Part shown: one piece after another, positions 1-8,629 of the stretch
How positions within the stretch are numbered: position 1 is the stretch's first letter
Layout: each line of letters begins with the position of its first letter
Source: Paraburkholderia flagellata
Lineage (GTDB): Bacteria; Pseudomonadota; Gammaproteobacteria; Burkholderiales; Burkholderiaceae
NCBI RefSeq assembly: GCF_021390645.1
Contig: NZ_JAJEJT010000003.1
Location: forward strand, 372,001-436,000
Reading direction: 5' to 3'
DNA: 64,000 bases
The notes under the pieces: generated by a model
What the model was told of the DNA's origin: nothing
The model's input: the letters and a program-made list of their open reading frames with translations, nothing else
Database searches by the model: none
Position numbers and translations under genes: made by a program

Positions 1-118
1 GGCGGGCGGATGCGTCGAACGCGCGGAGCGCATTGAGCGGCGGCAAATGGCGTGGTTTCAATGAGTGCTTCAACGGATATATTGCCTGTTGGCAGGCCGG
101 CAATTTGCCAGCAGTCAT
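1..118 (-). CDS. LysR-family transcriptional regulator, N-terminus (partial)
   Basis: Reading leftwards off the window edge, the minus strand encodes RHLPPLNALRAFDASAR, the typical opening of the GcvA/AmpR-like LysR subgroup just before the helix-turn-helix. Only the N-terminus is inside the window. An ATG at 118-116 is in frame. A TTG at 73-71 lies closer to the conserved start and could be the true one. The gene is divergent from the SDR gene at 261, the usual layout in which a LysR protein controls its neighbour and itself. It is too short for the ORF threshold, so the call rests on the motif alone. Confidence 0.7.
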   Translation of the reverse strand, partial: MTAGKLPACQQAIYPLKHSLKPRHLPPLNALRAFDASAR

Positions 119-139
119 TCAACAGCTAGCCAGCAGTAA

Positions 140-181
140 TTTTATTGTCAGACAATAAAAAACATCATTCGACAATCGAAT
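140..181. promoter_or_regulatory. Two operator-like palindromes in the LysR/SDR divergent region
   Basis: TTTTATTGTC (140-149) and GACAATAAAA (151-160) form a perfect 10-bp inverted repeat around one base. ATTCGA (167-172) and TCGAAT (176-181) form a second perfect repeat around CAA. The second contains a T-N11-A arrangement (168-180), the classic LysR-type box. Both lie between the divergent LysR start and the SDR start, so they are good candidates for the LysR binding sites. The assignment is inferred from position and symmetry. Confidence 0.55.
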
Positions 182-260
182 CATAACGCCATACAGTTTC
201 TACACGAAATCCCATGCAGCGCAGCCCTGCCGCGCTGAATCCATTCAAGGAGAGAGCAAC

Positions 261-965
261 ATGGCAGTAGAAAAAGTAGCACTCGTCACGGCGGCCGGCA
301 AGGGCATGGGCGCGGCGATCGCGCGCGAACTGGCAGCCAGCGGCTACCGCCTGGCCTTGATGTCGCCCTCCGGCAGCGCGGCCGAACTGGCGAAAGAACT
401 GGGTGGATTCGGCTTTACGGGCTCGGTAACCGAGCCCGACTGTATCGACCGATTCGTTCGCGAAACGCTTGAAAAGTACGGCCGCATCGACGCCGTGGTG
501 AACAACACGGGGCACCCGCCGAAGGGCGATTTGCTTTCCATCGCCGACGAACAGTGGCACCTCGGGCTCGATCTCATCTTGCTCAACGTCGCTCGCGTGC
601 TGCGCCGCGTGACGCCGGCGTTTCTCGAACAAGGCGGCGGCGCGGTGGTGAATATCTCGAGTTTTGCCGCCGATGCGCCGGAGCAGGCCATGCCCGTTTC
701 TTCCGCACTGCGCGCCGCGTTGAGTTCGTTCACACGTCTCTATGCCGATCGCTACGCCAAGGACAATATTCGAATCAATTCCGTGCTGCCGGGATTTATC
801 GACAGCTGGCCCGAAACTCCCGAGATCGTTGCCCGCATTCCGGTTGGCCGCTTCGGCAAGACACAGGAGATCGCGCAAACGGTCGCATTCCTCTTGTCGG
901 ATGCCGCGGGGTACATCACGGGGCAAAACATCCGTGTCGATGGCGGCATCGTGCGTGCCCTGTAA
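261..965 (+). CDS. SDR-family oxidoreductase-like protein lacking the catalytic Tyr-Lys
   Basis: This 234-aa protein has the short-chain dehydrogenase/reductase fold: a TAAGKGMG cofactor-binding loop at residues 10-17, NNTG near residue 81 and a C-terminal DGGI end. At the active site, the usual YxxxK is read as PVSSALRAAL, so both Tyr and Lys are replaced (Ser, Arg). The conserved NISS serine region is present. It may be a non-catalytic or atypical SDR; the substrate is unknown. The start is supported by AAGGAG at 247-252. It is followed within about 10 bases by a PNPOx-like gene, probably translationally coupled, and is likely controlled by the divergent LysR protein. Confidence 0.85.
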   Translation: MAVEKVALVTAAGKGMGAAIARELAASGYRLALMSPSGSAAELAKELGGFGFTGSVTEPDCIDRFVRETLEKYGRIDAVVNNTGHPPKGDLLSIADEQWHLGLDLILLNVARVLRRVTPAFLEQGGGAVVNISSFAADAPEQAMPVSSALRAALSSFTRLYADRYAKDNIRINSVLPGFIDSWPETPEIVARIPVGRFGKTQEIAQTVAFLLSDAAGYITGQNIRVDGGIVRAL

Positions 966-975
966 CTCGGTGAAT

Positions 976-1554
976 ATGGATCAAATCGTCGACACGGTGT
1001 GGGCGCGCCTGCACGCTGGCGCAAACGCCGGCAAGGAGCGCTCGCCCTTCACGATGCTGCAGGCCGCGACGATTGCGCTAGACGGTGCACCCACCGTGCG
1101 GACGGTCGTGCTGCGACACGCCTCTCGCGAGCAACGTTCAGTCATGTTTCATACCGACGTGCGGTCTACGAAGGTGACCGAATTGAGGCGCGACCCGCGC
1201 ATATCGCTCGTCGGCTGCGATCTCGACGGTGGCATTCAAATACGGCTGCATGGCGTTGCGAGAATCGTCGATGCGCCGGCGGAAACGAGAGAGGTCTGGA
1301 ACGCGAGCAGACCTCGAACGTTGATCGTCTATCGCACGCCGGTTGCGCCCGCGACGCCGCTCGCGTCTCCCGCTGAAGCGCATGCAACGACGCAGGCCGA
1401 AGATCTCGACTCAGCGGCCGGATTCGACAACTTCTGCCTGATTGAAGTGACCGTAGCGAGAATCGACTACCTCGATCTGAATCCCGCTGGGCATATGCGG
1501 GCCAGTCTCGTGTTTGAAGAAGGGAAATGGCGCGGGACCTGGATCGCGCCTTGA
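976..1554 (+). CDS. Pyridoxamine 5'-phosphate oxidase-like FMN-binding protein
   Basis: This 192-aa protein resembles the Alr4036-type PNPOx-like split-barrel flavoproteins: an N-terminal helix, the TVRTVVLRHA strand, a FHTDVRSTKV segment and an RLHG segment, ending in the short GTWIAP tail. These proteins bind FMN and reduce or oxidise small substrates; the actual substrate is unknown. The start is taken as the ATG at 976; an in-frame GTG at 970 is equally close to the upstream stop (965). The near-overlap with the SDR gene indicates one operon under the divergent LysR regulator. Confidence 0.75.
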   Translation: MDQIVDTVWARLHAGANAGKERSPFTMLQAATIALDGAPTVRTVVLRHASREQRSVMFHTDVRSTKVTELRRDPRISLVGCDLDGGIQIRLHGVARIVDAPAETREVWNASRPRTLIVYRTPVAPATPLASPAEAHATTQAEDLDSAAGFDNFCLIEVTVARIDYLDLNPAGHMRASLVFEEGKWRGTWIAP

Positions 1555-1677
1555 ATTGCCGGCTGTTTATTTTGTTGCCCGCGTGAATGCCATGCCAGGC
1601 AACGGGCGCAGCCCGGTAGGGCCGCATCGCTTCGTCCGCAAAACGGGGCGCCTCGTGAAACAGTTACAAGATAAGTG

Positions 1678-1706
1678 TTGACGCTGGCTCACCCGGCAGG
1701 TACTGT
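1678..1706 (+). promoter_or_regulatory. Sigma-70-type promoter of the cold shock gene
   Basis: TTGACG (1678-1683) and TACTGT (1701-1706) are separated by 17 bases, a good -35/-10 pair. It would give a 5' leader of about 130 bases before the ATG at 1846, in keeping with the long thermosensing leaders of cspA-type genes. Confidence 0.55.
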
Positions 1707-1845
1707 GCTGTTCGAAGGTCAAGAAGTTCGATTGCTGTTCATCAATTGCTCGCTCCTCGGCGGTATTCGTTGTCCTCTCCCTCCTTGTCGCTTCGCGTGC
1801 TCTTTAAGAGAGCAAATCTTCGTTTATTTTTCTCAAGGATTCTTC

Positions 1846-2049
1846 ATGGATACCGGTACCGTTAAGTGGTTCAACGACAGCAAAGGCTTTGGCTTCATTA
1901 CCCCGGACAAGGGCGGCGACGACCTGTTCGCTCACTTCTCCGAGATCCGCAGCGACGGCTTCAAGACGCTGGCTGAAAATCAGAAGGTGAGCTTCGAAAC
2001 GAAGCAAGGCCCGAAGGGTCTGCAAGCGGCTAACATCAAGCCGCTGTAA
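1846..2049 (+). CDS. cspA: Cold shock protein (CspA family)
   Basis: This 67-aa protein is a single cold-shock domain with both RNA-binding motifs: KGFGFI (residues 13-18) and DLFAHF (RNP2). It starts [11 protein letters not shown] and ends AANIKPL, as in beta-proteobacterial Csp proteins. Such proteins bind single-stranded RNA/DNA and melt RNA secondary structure in the cytoplasm. The start is fixed by AAGGA at 1835-1839. It is monocistronic, with a promoter about 140 bases upstream and a hairpin directly downstream. Which csp paralogue it is cannot be told from the sequence. Confidence 0.95.
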   Translation: MDTGTVKWFNDSKGFGFITPDKGGDDLFAHFSEIRSDGFKTLAENQKVSFETKQGPKGLQAANIKPL

Positions 2050-2060
2050 AGTTTGAAGGG

Positions 2061-2086
2061 CCCGGCATCCGACGACGGACGCCGGG
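2061..2086 (+). terminator. Hairpin terminator after cspA
   Basis: CCCGGCATCC (2061-2070) pairs with GGACGCCGGG (2077-2086), a 10-bp GC-rich stem with one mismatch, 11 bases after the cspA stop. The T-run is weak, so termination may be incomplete. Confidence 0.5.
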
Positions 2087-2327
2087 TTGCAGCGACACCC
2101 TCGCGGAGCGTTGTCTCCCAAAGTTGGCGCGATCGCACTTTGCTGCGTCTGTTTATTCAGCAGCTTGCCAAGCGCCACACGCCTCGTTGCACCTCATTCT
2201 CCCCTCTGGCTCCAACGCCTCCTATTCGCTTTCCGAGCGCCGCAATTCGGCTTGCAATGGCTTTGAATTGGCGCATCCGTGCACATTTCGCACGGCACGC
2301 GAAAACTCAGACATCAATAAAATTAAA

Positions 2328-2552
2328 ATGCAGAACCAACACATTCAACAGTACAACGGCTATGCCGTCCAAGCCTCGGCGCATCGATTGCCCGACGGTA
2401 GTTTTTCATCCAACCTGCTGCTCGAACGCACCGATAGCGCGCGTGCCGAAGGCCGCTACCAGTTCTATTCGCTCGACTACTTCGCGAGTGAAGAGCAGGC
2501 GCTGCAGTACTCGACACGCTGGGCACGCAACTGGGTCGACACGCGCGGTTAA
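2328..2552 (+). CDS. Small conserved hypothetical protein
   Basis: This 74-aa acidic/aromatic protein begins MQNQHIQQYNGYAV and has no signal peptide or membrane segment. I recognise the type as a small protein often found between csp and rpsU genes in Burkholderiaceae, but no function can be assigned. The ATG at 2328 follows an A-rich stretch without a strong ribosome-binding site. An upstream in-frame extension exists but its composition looks non-coding. Confidence 0.6.
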   Translation: MQNQHIQQYNGYAVQASAHRLPDGSFSSNLLLERTDSARAEGRYQFYSLDYFASEEQALQYSTRWARNWVDTRG

Positions 2553-2663
2553 AGACGGCGCCACGGCTCGAAACACCCAACGCATCTGCGGCACCAGGGC
2601 GGGCGCAACCACGCCCCCAATCATCGAGCGCAATCCCGAACCGCCCATCGTCGGCACGCGTGG

Positions 2664-2691
2664 CTGACAACACCTGGCGTTCGGTTACAAT
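2664..2691 (+). promoter_or_regulatory. Sigma-70-type promoter upstream of rpsU
   Basis: CTGACA (2664-2669) and TACAAT (2686-2691) are spaced by 16 bases. The next gene start is rpsU at 2948, which gives a leader of about 250 bases. I see no other convincing feature in the 2553-2947 gap. Confidence 0.45.
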
Positions 2692-2947
2692 GCAGGACTC
2701 GTTCGCTTCGCACAGCACCTAAAAGACGCGTGTTCTGCATGCCCCGACGCACATCGGGCCTGTATTACGAGCTGCGGCGCCTGAGCAATCCCTTCGCGTA
2801 CCTGATTCGCCACCTGAAAAGGGCGATATCCATGCCTTCCAGGACGCAAGGGCTGCCCTGCAAATTTCATGCTTCCCATTACCGCGCGAGCGCGTGTCGA
2901 TCAACGCACGCGGCTACTTCCTCAATGCAGCAGAACCAAGGAATAAA

Positions 2948-3160
2948 TTGACTACCGTAATTCTGAAACCCGACGAGCCCGTGGAAGTTGCATTACGTCG
3001 TTTCCGTCGCGCGATCGAGCGCACCGGCTTGATTCCGGAGCTTCGCGCCCGGACGGCCTATGAAAAACCGACCGCAGAACGCAAGCGCAAAAAGGCGGCC
3101 GCAGTGGCACGCCTGCGCAAGCAGATCAAACGTTCGTTGCCGCCGAAAAAGCAGTACTAG
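2948..3160 (+). CDS. rpsU: 30S ribosomal protein S21
   Basis: This 70-aa basic protein matches S21: [18 protein letters not shown], then the [17 protein letters not shown] segment and a Lys-rich C-terminus. S21 is a small-subunit protein needed for translation initiation. The family's N-terminus is MTTV, which places the start at the TTG at 2948 with AAGGA at 2938-2942; the apparent longer reading frame upstream is not used. Burkholderiaceae carry several S21 paralogues, and this one sits with a cold-shock gene. Confidence 0.95.
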   Translation: MTTVILKPDEPVEVALRRFRRAIERTGLIPELRARTAYEKPTAERKRKKAAAVARLRKQIKRSLPPKKQY

Positions 3161-3430
3161 TCGGGAAGTACTGGGCAGGCATGCTGAAGCGGCCGTCTGG
3201 TGCGTGGCCGGGTGTCGTGCGCACTCCGCGAGCGGAACCGGTTCTAATCTGGGCCGAGTGGCCGGTCGAATCCACATTCGCACCAGCCACTTGATCTTCT
3301 GCGATCCATAGACCGTTTCGGCTGTGGTTCCGAGGCCTTCTTTGCCAACGAACCCACGAGCGCCGATGCAACGAATACCCCTGGCCTGCAAGCGAGCAGC
3401 CAGGCAGGCGCGCCAGTCGCTGTGACAGAC

Positions 3431-4543
3431 CTAGCGCGCCGCGATCCCCTGGGCTCCAGGCGGTACGCCGGTCACTGAACCAATCGGTTCGAGCGTACCG
3501 TCAGGCTTCACGCGAAAGCCACTTACCGCGCCGTTTCCTTCCCGCACGTAGAGGTATTTGCTGCGACTGCTGAGTGCCATGTCGAGTGGCGCGCTGAGCG
3601 TTCCTGCTGCTGCATTGAGCAAGCTTAGCGTACCGTCCGCGCCAATCTGCAAACTGCTGATCGTGCCGCTACCAGCATTGGCGGTATAGGCATAACGCCC
3701 GTCGCCAGTCGTGACGAGCCAGCACGGGGCGGACTGGCCCAGATGAATCGAAGCACTGATCGAATCAAGATGTTTGCCGTCCTCGACGTTATATGAGGAA
3801 ACCGAACCGGACCCGGCTTCGGAGACGATTGCATAGCCGCGTGATGTGATCGAAAAGCCGAACGGCGTGACGCCGTTTGAGGCGTGAGGCGTTGCAGTCG
3901 AGGCGTAACCGGTAAAGCCAACGGCATACGTGTCAATGAGTTGCGTGCCCTTTTCGGTCACCAGCAATTCGTTGCCTTCCGGTGCGAACTTGACCTGCGC
4001 AGGCTGGGCGTTGGCGCCGCCGGCAAGTGGCCGTTGCGAGCCGGGTAGCGCGACGAGGCGCTTGCCGAACGCGTCGACGAAATATCCGCTGATGTTCGGT
4101 GTGCCGCCGGCATTGAGCACATACGCGATGGGCCCCTTCACAGCCACGCTGACGGGCAATTGACCGCCCGATGGTTCTCTGTCGAGCAGCGTCAGCTTGT
4201 TGCCGTCGATCGCGAACAGCGAAACATCATTGCTGCCGGCATTCACAGCGAGCAGAAAACCCGAGTCCAGCGTCAGCGAACCCTGCGAGCCTAGTGGATC
4301 GGCCCCGGCGCCCGCACCTTTTCCGCCGGTTGGGTAAGTAGCCGCGTAGGTAAGTGTCCCGTTTTCAGCTCGAGAAAAGACAATGACCGAGTTTACAGAC
4401 GGCTGATTCGACAGGACGTAGACCGCCCCTCGCACATCAGCCTCAGAATCAGCTTGTGCAACACTGATTGAAGCGAATCCCAACGCAGTTGCGAGCGCGA
4501 CGGCTGGACATAGAAACGATGACCTGCAGGTGACAAATGACAT
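3431..4543 (-). CDS. Exported beta-propeller protein (lactonase/YncE-like)
   Basis: This 370-aa protein has an N-terminal signal peptide (cleavage near residue 30, AQAD) followed by repeated blades of the 7-bladed 6-phosphogluconolactonase/YncE type: GGQLPVSVAV, AQPAQVKFAPEG, GRYAYTANAGSGTISS and SRSKYLYVREG. Such proteins are periplasmic or extracellular; no catalytic motif identifies a substrate. It lies downstream, on the same strand, of the DUF1223 gene with a gap of about 220 bases, so it could be its own unit. The start ATG at 4543 is supported by the signal peptide. Confidence 0.8.
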   Translation of the reverse strand: MSFVTCRSSFLCPAVALATALGFASISVAQADSEADVRGAVYVLSNQPSVNSVIVFSRAENGTLTYAATYPTGGKGAGAGADPLGSQGSLTLDSGFLLAVNAGSNDVSLFAIDGNKLTLLDREPSGGQLPVSVAVKGPIAYVLNAGGTPNISGYFVDAFGKRLVALPGSQRPLAGGANAQPAQVKFAPEGNELLVTEKGTQLIDTYAVGFTGYASTATPHASNGVTPFGFSITSRGYAIVSEAGSGSVSSYNVEDGKHLDSISASIHLGQSAPCWLVTTGDGRYAYTANAGSGTISSLQIGADGTLSLLNAAAGTLSAPLDMALSSRSKYLYVREGNGAVSGFRVKPDGTLEPIGSVTGVPPGAQGIAAR

Positions 4544-4763
4544 GGCGAACTCCTGACCTGGTAGACTCGATTTCGCTTAAGGTACTGCCACTTCACCGGG
4601 CGTCCGTTCTACTTTCGGTGCGTCGTTTGGGAGTACAGGAAACACACCTGACGAACGACGATGTTCACACAGAAACATCTCAATTCTTTCATTTCTCTAC
4701 ATTTTGGATTCCTTATCAAACATCCGAAATGGCTTCCACGTCATTCCAATCCAGCCAATCTGT

Positions 4764-5456
4764 TCAAAGCCCTTCGTTGGCAACTCGCGCCGCGCCGATA
4801 ATTGCACCGTCCGGTGACTGAATCAGTATTGCCGCCTGTTCACCGGCGGTTGAGATGGGTTCAAGCTTCAACGGAGCGCCAGTCCATTCGCCGACGGTTT
4901 GTATCGAGCGAACGATATTTGACTCCCTGAGCGTGCGCCCCGTGTTTTCGCCTCGCGCAACGCTCGTCACATGCGCGGCGTCATATCCCACCAGCAGGAC
5001 TTGCGCATGGCCGGTGCCGCGCCCAACCGTGACTGATATCGTCCTGCCGTGACGCACACCACTAACAACCACCCCGGCCTCGTCAGCTTTTTGAGCGAAG
5101 CTGATCGCCGCCTCGGCTGCACGCCGATTCGAACCAACAAGTCCCTTCTGACCGTCGATCACCATTTCCGGCGTATAGGGACTGTCACCAAAGCGAGCCG
5201 CATAGTCCGCCTGGCGCTGCGTGGCCGCCTCCAGCGAGTACGGGTCCTGCCAGCCCAGACTGTTCCAGTACGTCACATGAAACGCGAGTGGAAGCAGCTC
5301 CGGACGGTCATGAGAGAGCTCCGACAAAAAGGCGTCGGCCGGAGGGCACGAGGAGCACCCTTCGGAAGTAAACAGCTCAACAACGACCGGGCGGGCTGAC
5401 GCCACAACGGGTGCGACAAGGAGCAAGGACGCGACAGCAACGAGCCGTACAAACAT
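4764..5456 (-). CDS. DUF1223 thioredoxin-like exported protein
   Basis: This 230-aa protein has a signal peptide (MFVRLVAVASLLLVAPVVASA) and the DUF1223 signature VELFTSEGCSSCPPAD, a thioredoxin-like fold with a CSSC pair at about residues 34-37. It is predicted periplasmic, with a possible redox or metal role. The ATG at 5456 is followed directly by the signal peptide. Same-strand neighbour of the beta-propeller gene. Confidence 0.85.
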   Translation of the reverse strand: MFVRLVAVASLLLVAPVVASARPVVVELFTSEGCSSCPPADAFLSELSHDRPELLPLAFHVTYWNSLGWQDPYSLEAATQRQADYAARFGDSPYTPEMVIDGQKGLVGSNRRAAEAAISFAQKADEAGVVVSGVRHGRTISVTVGRGTGHAQVLLVGYDAAHVTSVARGENTGRTLRESNIVRSIQTVGEWTGAPLKLEPISTAGEQAAILIQSPDGAIIGAARVANEGL

Positions 5457-5937
5457 GATCGGTCTCCAGGGCGACGGGACTGACGATTGATTTGTCGCAC
5501 GCGTTCAGCGGGTCCACCATTGCAGGCCGATCCGCATATCCATTTAACGCAGCCAAGATTCAGGGCCACCATCAAGCCGTGTTCAGATACGGACACTCGT
5601 TGCCCTGGTCCGTTAGTTCGTTCGGTTACGCATTCCGGTTACAGTCAGCGCTATTTTTTTGCGAGAAAGCACTTACGGCAGTTCTCGCGAGTGCCCTGCT
5701 CTCACCTCGCTCCCCGTCGGGGCTTCATGCAAAAAGCACTCAGTCGGTGTTACGTCGCTCACCAGGCGTGCTGGACTGCTTACATCCGCCTGACAACGAT
5801 GGCTACCTGGTTTGCATACAGTGAGCGGCAGGGGCATTTAGATGAATGACGCTGCAAGGAGCGCAGCAAGGCGACCGCTCGCGTTTTTTGCCTGTCCGAG
5901 TCTCTAATTGGCATCTGGTACATCAATGCGCTTTGTT
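5457..5937. other. Intergenic stretch, no gene recognised
   Basis: About 480 bases of lower GC than the neighbouring genes. Short open frames on both strands have no recognisable domain, signal peptide or convincing ribosome-binding site. I see no RNA gene or repeat here. Confidence 0.5.
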
Positions 5938-6159
5938 CTACCCAGATTGCGAGTGTTCCGCCGGCATTTGCGTGATCACTCGAGGAAAAAGGCACACAGG
6001 CATTTTTATGTGCATGCTTTGGTCGCCACATACGTGGCCCGCGTAATCGACGATTTCGCCGCGCGTAGTCGGCTCGACTGCCACCAGGTGGGTTGATGGT
6101 TCGGTTGAACAGGCGGTCAACTGCACTGCAAACCAGAGAGCGATGACAACGCGCATCAT
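5938..6159 (-). CDS. Small putative lipoprotein
   Basis: This 73-aa protein begins MMRVVIALWFAVQLTAC, a short signal ending in a lipobox (LTAC), then a hydrophilic tail with an additional Cys pair (HVCGDQ, PVCLF). It lies 57 bases downstream of the cytochrome c gene in the same direction. It may be a small lipoprotein partner. No strong ribosome-binding site is visible and I know no family, so it is a modest call. Confidence 0.4.
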   Translation of the reverse strand: MMRVVIALWFAVQLTACSTEPSTHLVAVEPTTRGEIVDYAGHVCGDQSMHIKMPVCLFPRVITQMPAEHSQSG

Positions 6160-6216
6160 GGAATAGACCCAGGAGAGACATTCGGCCAGGCGGGTGTGCA
6201 ATTCAGAACAGCTTCG

Positions 6217-6807
6217 TCAGTCTTTACCAGGCGCTGATATCAGGCTCTTGAGCGATGCCGCCGTGCTGTCGGCTTGGGCGTTGGCGTGTACGAGCAGGTC
6301 ATATTTATCGCGCGATATTCCGCGTTCGGCGTAAATAAACGCCGCTACTTGCCAAATGGCGTCGTCCGACTGTGTCTTGCCGAACGAAGGCATAGCCGTC
6401 ATGTTCACGCCATGCTTGATCGTCCAGAACATCAGCGCGGGCTTGTTCCGACGGCTCGCGGACAGCAGCGAGGGCGCTGCGGGCTGAATACCCTGTCCAA
6501 CGGCACTCAGTGGCCGGTCCGGCGCACCGTGACAGAGAGCACAACTCGCGTCATACATTCGCGCACCTGCACGAATGTTTTCAAACGACAGCAAATCGCC
6601 AGGCGCGACGTCCGATCCAGCATGCCGATGCAACGAGGCCTCGTAAGTTCCGTGCAGCAGCTTCGCTACGATCGGGTTGTCTCTGGAGCTTGCCGAAACG
6701 TCATATACGCCGGAGTACATGAAGGCCAAACCTGCAGCGCCGAGCACAACGAACAGCGCCACAACGGTAGCGACAACTGTCGTGATTCTGGTACGAAGAA
6801 ACATCAT
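6217..6807 (-). CDS. Membrane-anchored mono-haem cytochrome c
   Basis: This 196-aa protein has an N-terminal membrane segment (about residues 9-31) and one haem-binding motif CALCH at 89-93. A later TAMPSFGK region contains a likely Met axial ligand. The periplasmic domain could carry electrons from soluble or outer-membrane donors to the inner membrane. It lies just downstream of the secretion operon on the same strand (gap 236 bases), so it may be the distal end of that unit or have its own promoter. Confidence 0.85.
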   Translation of the reverse strand: MMFLRTRITTVVATVVALFVVLGAAGLAFMYSGVYDVSASSRDNPIVAKLLHGTYEASLHRHAGSDVAPGDLLSFENIRAGARMYDASCALCHGAPDRPLSAVGQGIQPAAPSLLSASRRNKPALMFWTIKHGVNMTAMPSFGKTQSDDAIWQVAAFIYAERGISRDKYDLLVHANAQADSTAASLKSLISAPGKD

Positions 6808-7043
6808 GATGTTTGTACCGCGCAGCGTTTGTGGAACTTCGATTCTCCACGGCCGTGCTTGCCGAAAAGTGACGAGTGGATTACCGATTTGTCATCTTCC
6901 GACAAGAGGCAGGCGTCCACGCCCGCTGCATGCAATGCGCCCCAAGGTCATCATCTCATTGCATCGCAATCCTTAGTAATTCCCAAACGGGCCAGACACC
7001 CTGACTGATTCGGCTTATCGCACATGCTGCCGCCCGTCACGCG

Positions 7044-7682
7044 TCACCGTGACCCGGGCATCCGCTGCCCCGGCAGGAATCCACCATCAAAGCCGGACAG
7101 CGCAGGAAAGCCGGTTGATTGCCGGGGTGCCGTGAGGCCGCCAGCGTTGCTCTGCGTGGTGCGCAGGCCTGGGGCCAGAAAAATGAACTTCCATCCGTCA
7201 TAGGTCGTAGCGCCCTCAAAGTCCTCGTACTGCCGCGGAAATCCCGCGCGTTTGATCGTGGCCTCCTCTGATCTGCTGAAGACACCGTAGAAACGATCGC
7301 CCTGCAGCATTGGCACCCAGTCGTTCTTGCCCGTGACCGGATCCGGATAGGCAAAGCGCAGATGATGCAAAGGCTTGGGAAAGCGTGTGTCGTCGAGCAG
7401 TTCATCGACCGTTGCGGGATAAGCCCGGCCAACACGGTAGTACCGCAGAATCGCCAACCGGTACTGGTTGCCAGCGAACAGCAACTGCTTTTCCTGCTCG
7501 CGGCGGCGTTGCATCGACCACACGTCGAGCGCGCCCGCCAATGCGATCGACATCAGCATCAGCGCAATCAAAAGCGCTAACAGCGCAAGCCCGCTCTCAC
7601 GCGCCGTACGCGGCGCGAGGCGCCGCCTGGCCCGCACTTTCACGGGCCGGGCGGCGTGCGACGTGCGGGCCGCGCTGCTCAT
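7044..7682 (-). CDS. Atypical pseudopilin, minor (PilX/GspK-like N-terminus)
   Basis: This 212-aa protein has a basic N-terminus followed by ESGLALLALLIALMLMSIAL, a prepilin-type hydrophobic helix, but the usual G|FTLIE cleavage context is replaced by RESGLALL. This resembles minor pilins such as PilX or GspK, which lack the standard sequence. Last gene of the secretion/pilus operon; its ATG overlaps the stop of the preceding pseudopilin gene. It is probably a tip or accessory pseudopilin. Function is inferred from N-terminus and context. Confidence 0.65.
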   Translation of the reverse strand: MSSAARTSHAARPVKVRARRRLAPRTARESGLALLALLIALMLMSIALAGALDVWSMQRRREQEKQLLFAGNQYRLAILRYYRVGRAYPATVDELLDDTRFPKPLHHLRFAYPDPVTGKNDWVPMLQGDRFYGVFSRSEEATIKRAGFPRQYEDFEGATTYDGWKFIFLAPGLRTTQSNAGGLTAPRQSTGFPALSGFDGGFLPGQRMPGSR

Positions 7683-8068
7683 TTCGCGCCCCCCTCCGCG
7701 CGCGGAGGCGCCCCCTGCGCACTGCTAGCCGGCGCCACGTCATAGACGCCCGGCTTCGTTTCGTCCGGCGAAGCGATCACCGCCCATTTGTCATCGCCAT
7801 TGACCGGATCGACGGGAACGGCGCGCAAGTAATGCTTCGCCACCAGTTCGTCGAGCGTCTCGGGATACTGGCCGTTGTCCCCGTAGTACTGGTCGATCGC
7901 ATTGCGCATCACCGCGACGTTCTGGCGCCGGACCTGCTCCTTGCCGAGTTCGATGCTGTGCATGTAGCGCGGCACCGCTATCGTCAGCAGAAGGCCGATG
8001 ATGGCCATCACGACGACGAGTTCGATCAGTGTGAAGCCGCGGGTTTTGCGCGTGTGAGCGGGTTTCAT
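7679..8068 (-). CDS. GspG-like pseudopilin
   Basis: This 129-aa protein has the type 3 signal RGFTLIELVVVMAIIGLLL with Glu+5 and a helix, then a PYxxT-like segment (QYPETLDELV) and a Pro/Asp-rich end typical of GspG (AVPVDPVNGDDKW). It would be cleaved by a prepilin peptidase (none is in this window) and assemble into the pseudopilus. It overlaps the next gene by four bases (ATG/stop). Confidence 0.85.
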   Translation of the reverse strand: MKPAHTRKTRGFTLIELVVVMAIIGLLLTIAVPRYMHSIELGKEQVRRQNVAVMRNAIDQYYGDNGQYPETLDELVAKHYLRAVPVDPVNGDDKWAVIASPDETKPGVYDVAPASSAQGAPPRAEGGAK

Positions 8069-8077
8069 GATGCTCCG

Positions 8078-8626
8078 TCACCATTGTCTGTACGGGATAC
8101 CGTTAATGCCGACGCGATCGGATTTCGACGACACGTCGAACACATCCTTGCCAGCCTGTTCATTCATCATGGCCGGGTCGGCGCCCGCCGCCTGATCCGG
8201 CGGCTCTCCATAGGCCCGCACGCGCCACGTGTCCTCGGCAAGCGTGTCCGGGTCGCCGCTAAAGAAGGGATCGCGCGGCACGTGACGCAGGAACATCAGC
8301 AGGCCGCCTTTCGGATCGCGGGCGTTCTTCACGCCCGTCACGAGCACGGTCAGCGTCGGCGGATAGCCCGACGCTTCCGCATCCTTGTCGATGAGACCGG
8401 TATCGCTCGCCTCCTTGTAGGCGTCGAGCGCAGTACGAATCTCGCGCAACGCGTCACTGAGCTGCAGCTCCTTTTGACGCTGCACCATTAGTTCCGAAAA
8501 CGGCATGATCGCCAGCGCAAGAATGCCCACGAGCGCGAGCGTGATCACCAGTTCGATCAGCGTGAATCCGCGCTGATCGAACTGGCGTGTGCCGCGCAAG
8601 CGCATCGCGCACTTCCCGGTAGCCAC
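8078..8626 (-). CDS. GspG-like pseudopilin (type II secretion/pilus-like)
   Basis: This 182-aa protein has QRGFTLIELVITLALVGILAL, the class III signal peptide, then GYPPTLTVLVTGV and a HVPRDPFF segment as in GspG-type pseudopilins. The first start codon is a GTG at 8626; an ATG at 8605 is an alternative, and the leader is long in either case. It immediately follows the secretin stop (8630). The machine has four GspG-type or pilin-like subunits in all, suggesting a specialised pseudopilus. Confidence 0.8.
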   Translation of the reverse strand: MATGKCAMRLRGTRQFDQRGFTLIELVITLALVGILALAIMPFSELMVQRQKELQLSDALREIRTALDAYKEASDTGLIDKDAEASGYPPTLTVLVTGVKNARDPKGGLLMFLRHVPRDPFFSGDPDTLAEDTWRVRAYGEPPDQAAGADPAMMNEQAGKDVFDVSSKSDRVGINGIPYRQW

Positions 8627-8629
8627 GGT

